DNA of 64,000 nt, taken from contig JAWKUK010000012.1 of the NCBI GenBank assembly GCA_041398605.1, positions 1 to 64,000 of the forward strand, in the 5' to 3' direction. Position numbers and translations under genes: made by a program. Source of the DNA: JAWKUK01 sp041398605 (GTDB lineage: Bacteria; Planctomycetota; UBA1135; GCA-002686595). Positions 26,923 to 35,878 of the stretch are shown here, one piece after another. Every line of letters starts with the position of its first letter. Positions within the stretch are counted from its first letter, which is position 1. The notes under the pieces are model-generated. The model searched no databases. It saw nothing but the letters and a program-made list of their open reading frames with translations, and was not told the DNA's origin.

Positions 26923-27921
26923 TCAGAACGCTTCGTCGAAGGCGACCTCGCCCGTGACGGAGACCTGGTACGCGGACACGCGGCGCTCGAAGAAGTTCGA
27001 GAGCTCCTGGACGTCCTGGAGGGCCATGAACGGGAACGGGTTCTTCGAGCCGTAATAAGCGCGCATCCCGAGGTTCTCGAGGCGCTGGTCCGCGACGAAC
27101 TCGAGGTACTGGCGCATGTCGTTGTGCGAGAGGCCGGCGACGCCGCCCGACAAGAGGTCCTCGGCGAACGCGAGCTCGCACTCGACCGCGTCCTGCAGCA
27201 TGGTCAGGATCTGCGCCTCGAGCTCGTCGTCCCAGAGGTGCGGGTGCTCATCGCGCACGGTGCGGACGACCTCGAGCGCGAAGGCCATGTGGCACGACTC
27301 GTCGCGGAAGACCCAGTTCGTGCCCGAGGCCAGGCCGTTCAAGAGGCCCTTGCTGCGCAGGAAGTAGACGTACGCGAAGGCCGCGAAGAAGAAGAGGCCC
27401 TCGATGCAGCACGCAAAGCAGACGAGGTTGAGCAGGAACTTGCGCTTCTCTTCGTCCGTGCCCGTCTCCTGCATCTCGTTGACCGAGTCGATCCACTTGA
27501 AGCAGAACGCGGCCTTGCGCTGGATCGAGGGGATGTTCTCGATCGCCGCGAACGCGGCCTCGCGCTCCTTGTGGTCCGGGATGTAGGTGTCGAGCAGCGT
27601 CAGGTAGAACTGGACGTGCAGCGCCTCTTCATAGAGCTGCCGCGACAGATACATCCGCGCTTCCGGCGCGTTGATGTGCTTGTAGAGCGACAGCACGAGG
27701 TTGTTGGACACGATCGAGTCGCCCGTCGCGAAGAACGCCACGAGGCGGTTCACGAGGTGACGCTCGGCGGGCAAGAGCCGCTTCGCGAGGTCCACCGTGT
27801 CGGTCGAGAAGTCCACCTCTTCGACCGTCCAGGTGTTCTTGATGGCGTCCCGGTACATGTCGAAGAAGACCGGGTACTTCATCGGCCGAAGCGTCAGGTT
27901 GAAGCCAGGATCGAGGATCAT
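26923..27921 (-). CDS. nrdB: Class Ia ribonucleotide reductase beta subunit
   Basis: 332 aa from the ATG at 27921 (MILDPGFNLTLRPMKYP); upstream in-frame codons are non-coding in character. It supplies the diiron-tyrosyl radical that NrdA uses to reduce ribonucleotides to deoxyribonucleotides in the cytosol. Visible metal ligands are Asp68 (ATGDS), Glu99 and His102 (EALH), a later Glu in CIEGLFF, and the Glu/His pair in RDESCH. The radical Tyr is present at 106 (EALHVQFY), which argues against the Tyr-less class Ic form. It lies 173 nt downstream of nrdA on the same strand. Length fits the family. Confidence 0.93.
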   Translation of the reverse strand: MILDPGFNLTLRPMKYPVFFDMYRDAIKNTWTVEEVDFSTDTVDLAKRLLPAERHLVNRLVAFFATGDSIVSNNLVLSLYKHINAPEARMYLSRQLYEEALHVQFYLTLLDTYIPDHKEREAAFAAIENIPSIQRKAAFCFKWIDSVNEMQETGTDEEKRKFLLNLVCFACCIEGLFFFAAFAYVYFLRSKGLLNGLASGTNWVFRDESCHMAFALEVVRTVRDEHPHLWDDELEAQILTMLQDAVECELAFAEDLLSGGVAGLSHNDMRQYLEFVADQRLENLGMRAYYGSKNPFPFMALQDVQELSNFFERRVSAYQVSVTGEVAFDEAF

Positions 27922-28094
27922 CGTGCGTTGCGGGGCAAGCGAGAGGAGCGGCCGCGCGCGGTTCGGCGAGGCAGGGTCGGGTTCGAGAGGGGAGGGGAGC
28001 CGGACGTGCGATGCCCGGCTCCCCCCAAGTGGCGGAGACGTCGTGCGATGACGTCCCCTCCCGCGGGGTTCGGTCTTGGGCGCGTGCGCGCCGC

Positions 28095-30587
28095 CTACTG
28101 GCAGGCCTCGCACGATTCCGGGTTCTCGAGCGAACACGCGACGGCGTCGCGGTCTGCGCTCTCACTATCGTTCGAGGTCGTCTGGCGGATGCGGGTCGCC
28201 GGGCGTGAGCGCAGGTAATAGGTCGTCTTCAAGCCGCTCTTCCAGGCGTACAAGTACATCGAAGACATCTTCCCGATCGTCGGCGTCGCCATGAACAGGT
28301 TCAGCGATTGGCTCTGGTCGATGTACGGGCCACGCGCCGCTGCGAGGTCGATGAGCGCCTTCTGCGGCACCTCCCACGCGGTGCGGTACAACTCGCGCAG
28401 GGCCTCGGGCAGCTCCGCAATCTCGCGGATCGAGCCCTCAGCGCGCTTGATGCGGTTGCGCATGTCCTCGTTCCAGAGGCCGAGGGCCTTCAGGTCGCCC
28501 ACGAGGTAGTTGTTCACCTGCAAGAAGTCGCCCGACAGGGTCTCGCGCTTGAAGAGGTTCGACACCTGCGGCTCGATGCACTCGTAGCAGCCTGCGATGC
28601 TGGCGATCGTCGCGGTCGGCGCGATCGCGATCATCAGCGAGTTGCGCAGGCCGTGCTTGGCCACCAACGCCCGCACCTCCGCCCACTCCGCGGTCATCGT
28701 CGGCGTGACGCCCCAGAGGTCGAACTGCAGCTTGCCGGCCGCGGCCCAGGTCTCCTGGAAGGCGGGGTGCGGCCCGCTGCGCTCGGCGAGGCGCGCAGAG
28801 GTAATGACGGAGTGCAGGTAGATGTGCTCCTGGATCCGCGCGGTCAGTTCGAGCGCCTCGGGCGCGTCGAAGTTGATGCGCAGCTTGAAGAACACGTCCT
28901 GCAGGCCCATGCACCCGAGGCCGATGGGGCGCCAGCGGCGGTTCGAGCGCTCGGCGGCCTTCGTCGGGTAGTAGTTGATGTCGATGACGCGGTCGAGGTA
29001 CTTGACCGCCGTCTGGACGACCCTGCCGAGCTCCTCGAAGTCGAACCTCAGCGCCTCGTCGGCGCCCTCGTCCTCGATCACGAATTGACCGAGGTTGATC
29101 GAGCCGAGGTTGCAGACGGCGGTCTCGTCGCCCGACGTGACCTCCAGGATCTCCGTGCAGAGGTTCGAGAGGTGGACGACGTTTTGCTGCTCGCGCGCCT
29201 GGTTGCACGTGCGGTTGGACGTGTCCTTGAACGTCATCCAGCCGTTCCCGGTCTGCGCCAGCGTGCGCATCATGCGCGTGTAGAGGTTGCGCGCCTTGAC
29301 TTGGCGCACGAACTCGCCCTTGGCCTCGGCCGCGGTGTACGCCTTCTCGAACGCCTCTCCGTAGAGGTCGCACAGCTCCGGGTGGCGCTTCGGATCGAAC
29401 AGCGACCAGTCGGCGTCCTCTTCTACGCGGCGCATGAAGAGGTCGGGGATCCAGTTCGCGAGGTTCAGGTTGTGCGTGCGCCGGGCCTCGTCGCCCGTGT
29501 TGTCCCGCAGCTCCAGGAACTCTTCGATGTCCGCGTGCCACGACTCGAGGTAGACACACGCCGCGCCCTTGCGGCGGCCGCCTTGGTTGACCGCTGCGAC
29601 CGATGAGTCGAGCGTCTTGAGCCACGGCACGATGCCGTTCGACTCACCGTTCGTGCCGCGGATCAGGGACCCGCGGGAGCGGACGCGGTGGTAGGCGAGG
29701 CCGATCCCGCCCGCGAACTTCGAGAGCTGCGCCACGTCCTTGTAGCGCTCGTAGATGCCCTCGAGGTCATCGCTCGGCGAGTCCAAGAGGTAGCACGAGC
29801 TGAGCTGCGTATGCCGCGTGCCCGTATTGAACAGGGTCGGCGAGCTCGGGAGGTAGCGCAGCGACGAGATCAGGCGATAGAAGTCGCGCGCTTCACCGGG
29901 CGTGTGCGACAGGCCGCACGCGACGCGCATGAAGAAGTACTGCGGCGTCTCGATGACCTTGCGGGACTCCGGGTGCTTCAGCAGGTAGCGGTCGTAGACC
30001 GTGCGGAGGCCGAAGTAGCCGAACAGTTGACCGCGCTCGAGCTCGACCGAGTCGTTCAGCTTGCGCGCGTTCGCCTGGACGAACTCGTACGTGCGGTCGT
30101 TGATGAGGCCGGCGTCGTAGCCCGCCTTCACCGACTGGCTGAACGAGTAGATCTCTTGGTTCTGGACCTCCTTGTCGACGTACGCGCCGAGGAGGCGCGC
30201 GGCGAGCTTCGAGTACTGCGGCTCCTCCGCGATGAGCGCCGCGGACGTCTGGATGGACAGCTGGTCGAGCTCTTCCGTCGAAGCCCCGTCGTACAGGCCG
30301 CTGATCGTGCGGGTCGCGATGCGCATCGGGTCGACCGAGTCGAGCCCTTCGCAGCAGCGGCTGACGGCGCGCACGATCTTGTTCAGGTCGACGGGCTCGA
30401 GCCCGCCGTTGCGCTTGCGCACTTGCATGCCGCCCGCGGCGAGCGCAGCGCCCTTCTTGGGGCCGGCCGAGGGGGACATGGCCGAGTGGGGAGCGCCCAT
30501 CGGCTGGGGCGCACCGGCCGGCGCTTGGCCCTTCGTTCGGGCGGCGGCTGCGGTGCGGGTCGGAGCGTCGCTGCGGTGGGAATCCAA
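28095..30587 (-). CDS. nrdA: Class Ia ribonucleotide reductase alpha subunit
   Basis: About 830 aa from a TTG at 30587 preceded by AAAGG; the frame stays open to 30668, and ATG codons at 30497 and 30479 are also possible, so the start is uncertain. An N-terminal ATP cone (MQVRKRNGGLEPVDLNKIV, NrdR-like allosteric site) precedes the catalytic barrel. Key residues are visible: the Cys of SSCYLLD and the Cys of AVCNLGSINL (redox pair), NLCTEI (Asn, radical Cys, Glu), the Tyr pair in LKTTYYLR, and a C-terminal thioredoxin-reactive CEAC. It makes deoxyribonucleoside diphosphates with NrdB. Likely controlled by NrdR through two sites upstream. Confidence 0.93.
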   Translation of the reverse strand: MDSHRSDAPTRTAAAARTKGQAPAGAPQPMGAPHSAMSPSAGPKKGAALAAGGMQVRKRNGGLEPVDLNKIVRAVSRCCEGLDSVDPMRIATRTISGLYDGASTEELDQLSIQTSAALIAEEPQYSKLAARLLGAYVDKEVQNQEIYSFSQSVKAGYDAGLINDRTYEFVQANARKLNDSVELERGQLFGYFGLRTVYDRYLLKHPESRKVIETPQYFFMRVACGLSHTPGEARDFYRLISSLRYLPSSPTLFNTGTRHTQLSSCYLLDSPSDDLEGIYERYKDVAQLSKFAGGIGLAYHRVRSRGSLIRGTNGESNGIVPWLKTLDSSVAAVNQGGRRKGAACVYLESWHADIEEFLELRDNTGDEARRTHNLNLANWIPDLFMRRVEEDADWSLFDPKRHPELCDLYGEAFEKAYTAAEAKGEFVRQVKARNLYTRMMRTLAQTGNGWMTFKDTSNRTCNQAREQQNVVHLSNLCTEILEVTSGDETAVCNLGSINLGQFVIEDEGADEALRFDFEELGRVVQTAVKYLDRVIDINYYPTKAAERSNRRWRPIGLGCMGLQDVFFKLRINFDAPEALELTARIQEHIYLHSVITSARLAERSGPHPAFQETWAAAGKLQFDLWGVTPTMTAEWAEVRALVAKHGLRNSLMIAIAPTATIASIAGCYECIEPQVSNLFKRETLSGDFLQVNNYLVGDLKALGLWNEDMRNRIKRAEGSIREIAELPEALRELYRTAWEVPQKALIDLAAARGPYIDQSQSLNLFMATPTIGKMSSMYLYAWKSGLKTTYYLRSRPATRIRQTTSNDSESADRDAVACSLENPESCEACQ

Positions 30588-30858
30588 GACGTACCTTTCG
30601 CGGGCTGTGGGGGGCGAAATGAATGGAGACGGGCGAGGCGGGGCGTTGCGGCAGGCGCTTTGTGGCAAGTTGACGCAGGTCGCCAGAGGTCAGCAGGGTG
30701 CCTTGGAATGGTCCAGATCGTTGAGCGCCATCCCGGGCGGTCGCGACCTCTGGTGGCCCTCGGGGGCGAGTCTCAGTGGGCCCTCCGCCCGCTGCGACGC
30801 ACTGCCTCATCCGGCAGGCGTCGACGCCCGATCTCGTTCCGGGGCGCCTTGCTGTGGG

Positions 30859-30874
30859 ACACATGATGCTGGGT
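30859..30874 (-). promoter_or_regulatory. Candidate NrdR box 1
   Basis: The 16-bp near-palindrome ACACATGATGCTGGGT agrees at 11 of 16 positions, by eye, with the NrdR consensus acaCwAtATaTwGtgt. It lies upstream of nrdA. Confidence 0.4.
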
Positions 30875-30890
30875 TGTGCCAGGTCGGTCA

Positions 30891-30906
30891 ACCCCACCGC
30901 TTGTGG
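30891..30906 (-). promoter_or_regulatory. Candidate NrdR box 2
   Basis: On the minus strand this reads CCACAAGCGGTGGGGT, a weaker match (9 of 16) but nearly palindromic. Its centre is 32 bp from box 1 with 16 bp between boxes, the spacing known for paired NrdR sites. Confidence 0.38.
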
Positions 30907-31049
30907 GTTTTGGCTGCGGAAACCACTAAGCCCGTTCAGCAGAAGTTGAGCCCCCAGAGGTGCCTCCGGAGGCCCTAGGGCGGGGTTTGCAAGGCTGCAA
31001 GCTGCCCGATGCCAGGGTCGCCGCGTGCCGACGGTCGCCAGAAATGCCG

Positions 31050-31079
31050 GACGGCCGGACCCGTGAGGGTCCGGCCGTC
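31050..31079 (-). terminator. Strong intrinsic-type terminator
   Basis: GACGGCCGGACCC (31050-31062) pairs perfectly with GGGTCCGGCCGTC (31067-31079) over a GTGA loop. On the minus strand it follows the stop of the squalene-cyclase-like gene by about 75 nt and is followed by CATTTCT. Confidence 0.75.
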
Positions 31080-31153
31080 GGTCGGAATCGCGCGCCCGTC
31101 GTCGGCGCGCCGCCGGACCCGCGAGGAGCCCGGCCCGTCGGATCGCATGGGGA

Positions 31154-32716
31154 TCAGCGCGCGCCGAGCACCTTGCCGTAGCGGAAGTACACCTCGAGGC
31201 AGAGCACCATGAGCGCCGTCGAGTAGACGCGGCCACCGGCCCAGCCCCACGGCCCGATCGGGTCCCAGGAGCCGTGCGACGAGCCACCCTGGGTGCGCTG
31301 GGACTCCAGCACGGCGGGCTTCATCGCCTTGTTCCACTCGTTCCAGTAGCTGCCGCCCATCTGGTACATGGCGTAGGAGCCGTAGTACCAGTAGTACATG
31401 TCGTTGGCCTTCTCCTTCGGGTTCCAGTCCGGGAGCTGCTTGCGCAGGAGCTCGGCGTGCTGCTTCATGGCCGGGCTCGTGTCCGGGTCCTCGCCCATGA
31501 AGAAGCGGCAGAGCAGCGCGACCGCGGTCATCGCCTCACCCTTGGTCTCCGGGTAGTCGTCGTTCCGGCCTTCGACGCGCGAGCTCATGCTGCCGACCGT
31601 GTCGTAGCCGCAGCGGCCCGTGCTCGGGTCGGTGACCTCGTTGAGCCAGTTCTTGGCGCCGAGGAGCGCCTCGTTGTCGATCTTGAGCTTGCCCTCTTCG
31701 GCCGACTTCAGCGCAAAGACCATCCAGCCCGTCACCGACGTGTCGTTGTCGCCGATCGGCGGGACGTCGTAACGCCAGGCGCCGTACGGGTTGCGCGCCT
31801 TGCCGATGAAGTTGACCGCCTTCTGGGCCGTCGACTTCAGGAGCGGCGACTTGTCGAAGTAGTAAGCCTCGCACACCGCGAGCGACGCGATGCCGTGGTC
31901 GTAGAGGAAGGCGTGGCCGATCTCCTCGCCGATGAGGCCGCTCTCCGGATCCTGCTGGTCCCGCAGCCACTTCATGCCGTTCGTGACGACGTCCTTGTAG
32001 GCACCGCCGCGCATCGTGTGGCCGTCGCCGAGGAACGCGAGCAGCGCGAGGCCCGTCACGCCCACGTCGTGGTTCGAGTCGCCCGGACCGTCGCACAGAT
32101 CGCCCGGCGGGTCGTGCTTCATGAACTCGTCACAGTCCCACTGGCCGTTCTCGTCCTGGTGCTTCTTCAGCCACTCGAGACCGTCCTTCAGGGCCTGCTC
32201 GGTGCCGGAGCCGCCGCCCGCGCGCAGGTTGCGGCTGCCGCCCATGCGGCCGCCGTACTTGCCGCCCGCGCCGCCGCCGATGCCGAGGACGTCGTTGAAC
32301 GCCTTGTCGTCGAACGGGGAGTCCGCGTTCATGTCGGGGTCACCCTCCGAGCTCTCGAACACCTCGTTGGTGTCGGTCTCGTTGTGGTCGGAGACTTCGT
32401 AGTCCTCGACGATGGGCTCCTCCTCGGTCTCCTCTTCCTCGATCTCCTCTTCCGGTTCTTCCGGCGGATCCTCGAACTCGGGCTCGGGCGGTACCTCGAG
32501 CTTCGCCGTGATCTCCTTCTCGGGAGTGTTGTCGAAGATGCTCCACGGGATCGCGGCGACGATCAGGAACACGACGAAGTGGAGGGCGCCTGAGATCAGG
32601 AGCCACGGAGCCCGCGACATCCAGTCATACAGGACGTCGTTGAAGGTCTCCTCCTGCTCCCACGGTTTGGGGAGCGTCGTCTCGATCTTGACGTCGCGGA
32701 AGTCGTTGTTGCTCAT
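31154..32716 (-). CDS. Membrane-anchored squalene-cyclase-like (alpha/alpha barrel) protein
   Basis: 520 aa. The N-terminal cytosolic stretch is followed by one membrane helix (about residues 38-60, WLLISGALHFVVFLIVAAI), then a Pro/Glu-rich acidic hinge (about 72-108) and a Gly-rich linker. The C-terminal 350 residues show prenyltransferase/squalene-oxidase repeats: LEWLKKHQDENGQW, DVGVTGLALLAFLG, GMKWLRDQQDPESGLIG, YGAWRYDV with TSVTGWMVFAL, and TKGEAMTAVALLC. Catalytic DxDD of true squalene cyclases is not seen, so a binding or structural role is more likely. This architecture is common in Planctomycetota. A stem-loop follows the stop. Confidence 0.82.
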   Translation of the reverse strand: MSNNDFRDVKIETTLPKPWEQEETFNDVLYDWMSRAPWLLISGALHFVVFLIVAAIPWSIFDNTPEKEITAKLEVPPEPEFEDPPEEPEEEIEEEETEEEPIVEDYEVSDHNETDTNEVFESSEGDPDMNADSPFDDKAFNDVLGIGGGAGGKYGGRMGGSRNLRAGGGSGTEQALKDGLEWLKKHQDENGQWDCDEFMKHDPPGDLCDGPGDSNHDVGVTGLALLAFLGDGHTMRGGAYKDVVTNGMKWLRDQQDPESGLIGEEIGHAFLYDHGIASLAVCEAYYFDKSPLLKSTAQKAVNFIGKARNPYGAWRYDVPPIGDNDTSVTGWMVFALKSAEEGKLKIDNEALLGAKNWLNEVTDPSTGRCGYDTVGSMSSRVEGRNDDYPETKGEAMTAVALLCRFFMGEDPDTSPAMKQHAELLRKQLPDWNPKEKANDMYYWYYGSYAMYQMGGSYWNEWNKAMKPAVLESQRTQGGSSHGSWDPIGPWGWAGGRVYSTALMVLCLEVYFRYGKVLGAR

Positions 32717-33090
32717 GGCTGCTCGGGAGGCGTTTGCCGCCCTCTAGGGCACCGGCTGTCTCTGGCTGTGGGGGCTCGGAGGAGCCCGCACGGGGGGGGA
32801 CCGTCCCGATACCCCGCGGGGGGCTGCCCCGGGGGGCACTGCGATCGGTGCGGCGAGCGCCGGGGGCTAAGGCGGAAGCCTCGTGACCCGACTGGGGGGA
32901 GAACGCGCTGGGGGCGCGAGGGTTCAGAGAATATCCAGCAACCTCGGCCTCGGCTACCGACCGCGCGCAGTCCTTGGCCGGGGGGGCCGCCGGGTCGCCT
33001 CCGCTGGGCCGCCAAGCCGCGCCGCCAAGCCGCGCCGCCAAGCCGCGCCGCCAAGCCGCGCCGCCAAGCAGGGGCCGACCTAGGGGCGCG
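32717..33090. other. Intergenic region with tandem repeats
   Basis: 374 bp. It is G-tract rich near 32770-32850 (several runs of six or more G/C, able to form stems around CCCCGCGGGG) and contains the 13-bp tandem repeat at 33008-33069. No gene seen. It must include the promoter of the minus-strand gene starting at 32716. Confidence 0.6.
33008..33069. repeat. 13-bp tandem repeat, 4.8 copies
   Basis: Exact units GCCGCCAAGCCGC start at 33008, 33021, 33034 and 33047, with a partial fifth from 33060. It lies 22 bp beyond the stop of the SurA-like gene. Perfect copies suggest recent expansion. Confidence 0.92.
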
Positions 33091-34377
33091 TCACTGGACG
33101 CCGAGGCCGCCGGGCGCGTCCGCGCCGCCCCGCTTGGCGCGGCGCAGGATCTGCTCCTTGAGGCGCGGGGGCCAGACGTAGGTGGCCCGCAGCTGCTCGT
33201 AGAGGCCCCGCTCGGTCCGACCCTCGTCCCAGACCTCCTGGATGCGCTCGCGGAGCTTGGCCTGGAGCTCCGGGTCGACGAACGGGGTGCCGCCCGTGGG
33301 GGCCATGACCTCGGAGAGCTGGTACACGACGATGGCAGCTGGTCGCACCACGCCGCGGTCGTCCGGGAGCCGGAACAGGAACGGCCCGCTCACGTCGCCA
33401 GGCTTGGCGTCGAGGACCCACTCTGCGAGCGACAGGTCGCCGTATTGTTCCCGGCTGTAGAGCGTCACCTGCTGCTGCGTCAGCGGGTCGATGTTCGTGC
33501 GCGACAGCATGCTCCTGGGCAGCGTGAACTGCTGCGCCGCCTCGTCGAAGGTGATCGTGCCGGCCCGGGTCTCGCGCTGGATCGCGGCCGCGATCTCGTT
33601 GGCGCGGTCGGTGCCCTCATACTCCCTTAAGCCGAGGATCACCTGCCGCAGCACGTAGCGCTGCGGGCTGCGCCCGACGCTCGCTTGGTCCTCGATGCGC
33701 CGCGAGTTCAGCCGGCCCTGGTACTCGAGGGCCAGGAGGCCCGGCGGCACGAAGCGGTCGACGTTGGCGCGCCCGGTCGGGCCGGCCGCGCGGCCTGTGA
33801 TCGCTGACTCCCAGGTCTGCCGCAGCAGCATCGATTCCGTGCGCTCGTTGAAGCTCTGCGGGTCGTACCCCGAGCCGCGCAGCGCCTGCGAGGTCCCGAC
33901 GGCGCCGCCGAGGCTCTCTTGCAGGTCGTTCATGCGCCGCTTGACGATCACTGCGATCATCTCGGGCGAGTAGCCCTGGTTGCGCCCGCCCTCCGTCATC
34001 AGGTGCCGGCGGATCAGCTCGATCAGCACGAGGTCCGCGGCGCGGTCCTGGTCTTCGGGTTGACCCGTCCGCAGCAGCGCGTCGACGCCGGGGAGCGCGC
34101 TCCGGAACTCCGCGCTTGCGAGGCTCGCGAGCACGTCGTCGCGGCGGATCAGCTCGCGGCCGACGACCGCGACGATGCCGTCGCCGAGGATCGCCTCCAT
34201 CGCGGCCTCCTGGTCGGGGGGCTGCTGCTGGTTCGGCGCGCCCGGCGCCGCGGCCGCGGCGCGGTCACGCGCGGGGGCCTGGATGGCGGCCGCGGTGGCG
34301 GCGGCTTCCCCAGGGGAGGCGAGCGCGAGCGCGAGCAGGCACGGGCCGGCGAGGGCGGAGAGGTGGGTCGAGGGCAT
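33091..34377 (-). CDS. SurA/PpiC-like peptidylprolyl isomerase, exported
   Basis: 428 aa from the ATG at 34377, where a signal peptide starts (MPSTHLSALAGPCLLALALA); the same frame continues 451 codons upstream, opposite the DUF3472 gene, and that part is shadow. A SurA_N-like helical chaperone domain follows (IVAVVGRELIRRDDVLASL; LVLIELIRRHLM; EMIAVIVKRRMNDL). A parvulin-type region is around residues 235-390 (YVLRQVILGLREYEG, TFDEAAQQFTL, DAKPGDVSGPFLF, IVVYQLSEV). It probably assists folding of exported or outer-membrane proteins in the periplasm. It is divergent from the DUF3472 gene, 81 nt away. Confidence 0.82.
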   Translation of the reverse strand: MPSTHLSALAGPCLLALALASPGEAAATAAAIQAPARDRAAAAAPGAPNQQQPPDQEAAMEAILGDGIVAVVGRELIRRDDVLASLASAEFRSALPGVDALLRTGQPEDQDRAADLVLIELIRRHLMTEGGRNQGYSPEMIAVIVKRRMNDLQESLGGAVGTSQALRGSGYDPQSFNERTESMLLRQTWESAITGRAAGPTGRANVDRFVPPGLLALEYQGRLNSRRIEDQASVGRSPQRYVLRQVILGLREYEGTDRANEIAAAIQRETRAGTITFDEAAQQFTLPRSMLSRTNIDPLTQQQVTLYSREQYGDLSLAEWVLDAKPGDVSGPFLFRLPDDRGVVRPAAIVVYQLSEVMAPTGGTPFVDPELQAKLRERIQEVWDEGRTERGLYEQLRATYVWPPRLKEQILRRAKRGGADAPGGLGVQ

Positions 34378-34458
34378 AGGGCTGCGCCCGATCGGCGCCG
34401 TGAGATTGTCGTCGGGCGGGGCGCCCCCTTCAACGGTAGCGCGCCCTACGCTCTTCGG

Positions 34459-35856
34459 ATGCCCCTCACGCTCCCGTTCCTGCTCTTCGGACTTTCCATG
34501 TTGGGCCGTGCCGAGGCTGTCCTGCCCGACGACGGCCCGGCCCTCCAGATCCCGGCCTGGTCCGCGTTCTCGACGCCTGACCCCCGCTCGGCGGTCCGCG
34601 ACGCCGCGGAACGCGTGACGGGGTTCCAGGGCGAGCTCGCGTTCTACTTCCATTGCGCGGCGCCTGGCGCGCTCGCCGTCGACGTCGAGTTTGCCTCCGA
34701 CGGCGCGGCCGCCACGGGCCCGCCGCCGGTGGTCGGGGTGCTCGTCCAGCAGAACGGGGGCGCTGTGACCCCGATCCCGTTCCTCTACCGCGCGCCGGCG
34801 ACGCTCGCCGGCGTGCCGCTCACGGTGGCGGAGCCGGGGTACTACCGCGTGGTCCTGCGCCGGACCGATTTGGGGCCGCGCGACGCGGCGGCGAGCCCGC
34901 TCCCAGCGCCATTGATCGGCGTCACTCTGCGCGGGCCGGCGGCCGCCAGCGCGCGCGCCAGCACCGTCGAGCGCCGCAACGCCGCCTCCGTGCACCTCGG
35001 GTACCCGGGGCCGAAGGACGCGGCGGGCGCCGAGCGCGGCGACATCGAGTGGTTCCATTGCCGCGTGACGCCGCGCAGCGAGCCGCAGTGGACGTACTAC
35101 ATGGCGACGGGCTGGAGCCGCGGCTACTTCGGCATGCAGGTGAACTCCGAGTCCGAGCGGCGGGTGATCTTCAGCGTCTGGGACAGCGGCAACGAGGGCG
35201 TCGATCGCGCCAAGGTCGCGCCCGAGGACCAGGTGCAGCTCGTGGCGAAGGGCAAGCGCGTCCACGCCTCGGGCTTCGGCAACGAGGGCACCGGCGGCCA
35301 CAGCCACCTCGTCTACCCCTGGCGCCTCGGCGACAGCTTTGACTTCCTGGTCCAGGCGCTGCCCGACGGGACGCACACGACGTACACCGGCTGGTTCCGC
35401 GTCGCGCCCGACGCCGCGCGGATCGCGGATGACACGCGGCGCGTGTCGGACTTCGAGTGGCGCTTGATCGCGAGCTTCAAGGCGCCCAAGGACGGGCGCG
35501 CGCTGCGCGGGCTCTATTCGTTCAACGAGAACTTCTGGGGCGCGAACGGCGACCAGCGGCGCGTGTGCGAGTTCGACCAGCAGTGGGCGCGCACCGCGGA
35601 CGGCGCGTGGCATGAGCTCATCGACGCGCGCTTCACGCACGACGGCCACGGCCGCGCGGACGACAAGGGGCACTCGGGCCGGCTCGATCGCAGCGGCGGC
35701 GTGCGCGGCGCGCGCTTCTACCTCGCGCACGGCGGCTTCGTCGAGGACGAGACGCCGGGCGCGGCGACCCGCGGGGGCGCCTCGTTGCAGCGGGCCGCGG
35801 TCGGCGGCGCCCCGCCGCTCACGGACGCGGAGCTGGCGGCGCTGCCGCGCGAGTGA
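34459..35856 (+). CDS. DUF3472 domain secreted protein
   Basis: 465 aa from the ATG at 34459 with a signal peptide (MPLTLPFLLFGLSMLGRAEA). The N-terminal beta-sandwich (about residues 25-160, AFYFHCAAPGALAVDVEF, EPGYYRVVLRRTD) resembles the DUF5077-type domain that usually precedes DUF3472. DUF3472 itself spans about 200-420: YFGMQVNSESERRVIFSVWDS, GTGGHSHLVYPWRLGDS, TTYTGWFRV, and a C-terminal NENFWGANGDQRR. Probably a carbohydrate-associated exported protein; exact role unknown. Its stop codon lies inside a stem shared with the convergent DUF1801 gene. Confidence 0.85.
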   Translation: MPLTLPFLLFGLSMLGRAEAVLPDDGPALQIPAWSAFSTPDPRSAVRDAAERVTGFQGELAFYFHCAAPGALAVDVEFASDGAAATGPPPVVGVLVQQNGGAVTPIPFLYRAPATLAGVPLTVAEPGYYRVVLRRTDLGPRDAAASPLPAPLIGVTLRGPAAASARASTVERRNAASVHLGYPGPKDAAGAERGDIEWFHCRVTPRSEPQWTYYMATGWSRGYFGMQVNSESERRVIFSVWDSGNEGVDRAKVAPEDQVQLVAKGKRVHASGFGNEGTGGHSHLVYPWRLGDSFDFLVQALPDGTHTTYTGWFRVAPDAARIADDTRRVSDFEWRLIASFKAPKDGRALRGLYSFNENFWGANGDQRRVCEFDQQWARTADGAWHELIDARFTHDGHGRADDKGHSGRLDRSGGVRGARFYLAHGGFVEDETPGAATRGGASLQRAAVGGAPPLTDAELAALPRE

Positions 35857-35878
35857 GCGCGCGCGCGAGCGCGCTCAC
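35853..35878. terminator. Bidirectional stem-loop containing both stop codons
   Basis: GTGAGCGCGC (35853-35862) pairs perfectly with GCGCGCTCAC (35869-35878). The TGA of the plus-strand gene (35854-35856) and the TGA of the minus-strand gene (35875-35877) each lie in one arm. Confidence 0.65.

Larger units (their letters stand above)
30669..31153. other. nrdA upstream region and preceding terminator
   Basis: 485 bp without a gene. It holds the candidate NrdR boxes (30859-30906) and a strong stem-loop (31050-31079) that ends the upstream minus-strand gene. No riboswitch fold is recognised. Confidence 0.55.

Noticed and set aside
34378..35730. Extension of the SurA-like frame to 879 residues
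   Set aside because: The extra 451 codons lie opposite the DUF3472 gene, have shadow composition, and precede a signal peptide.
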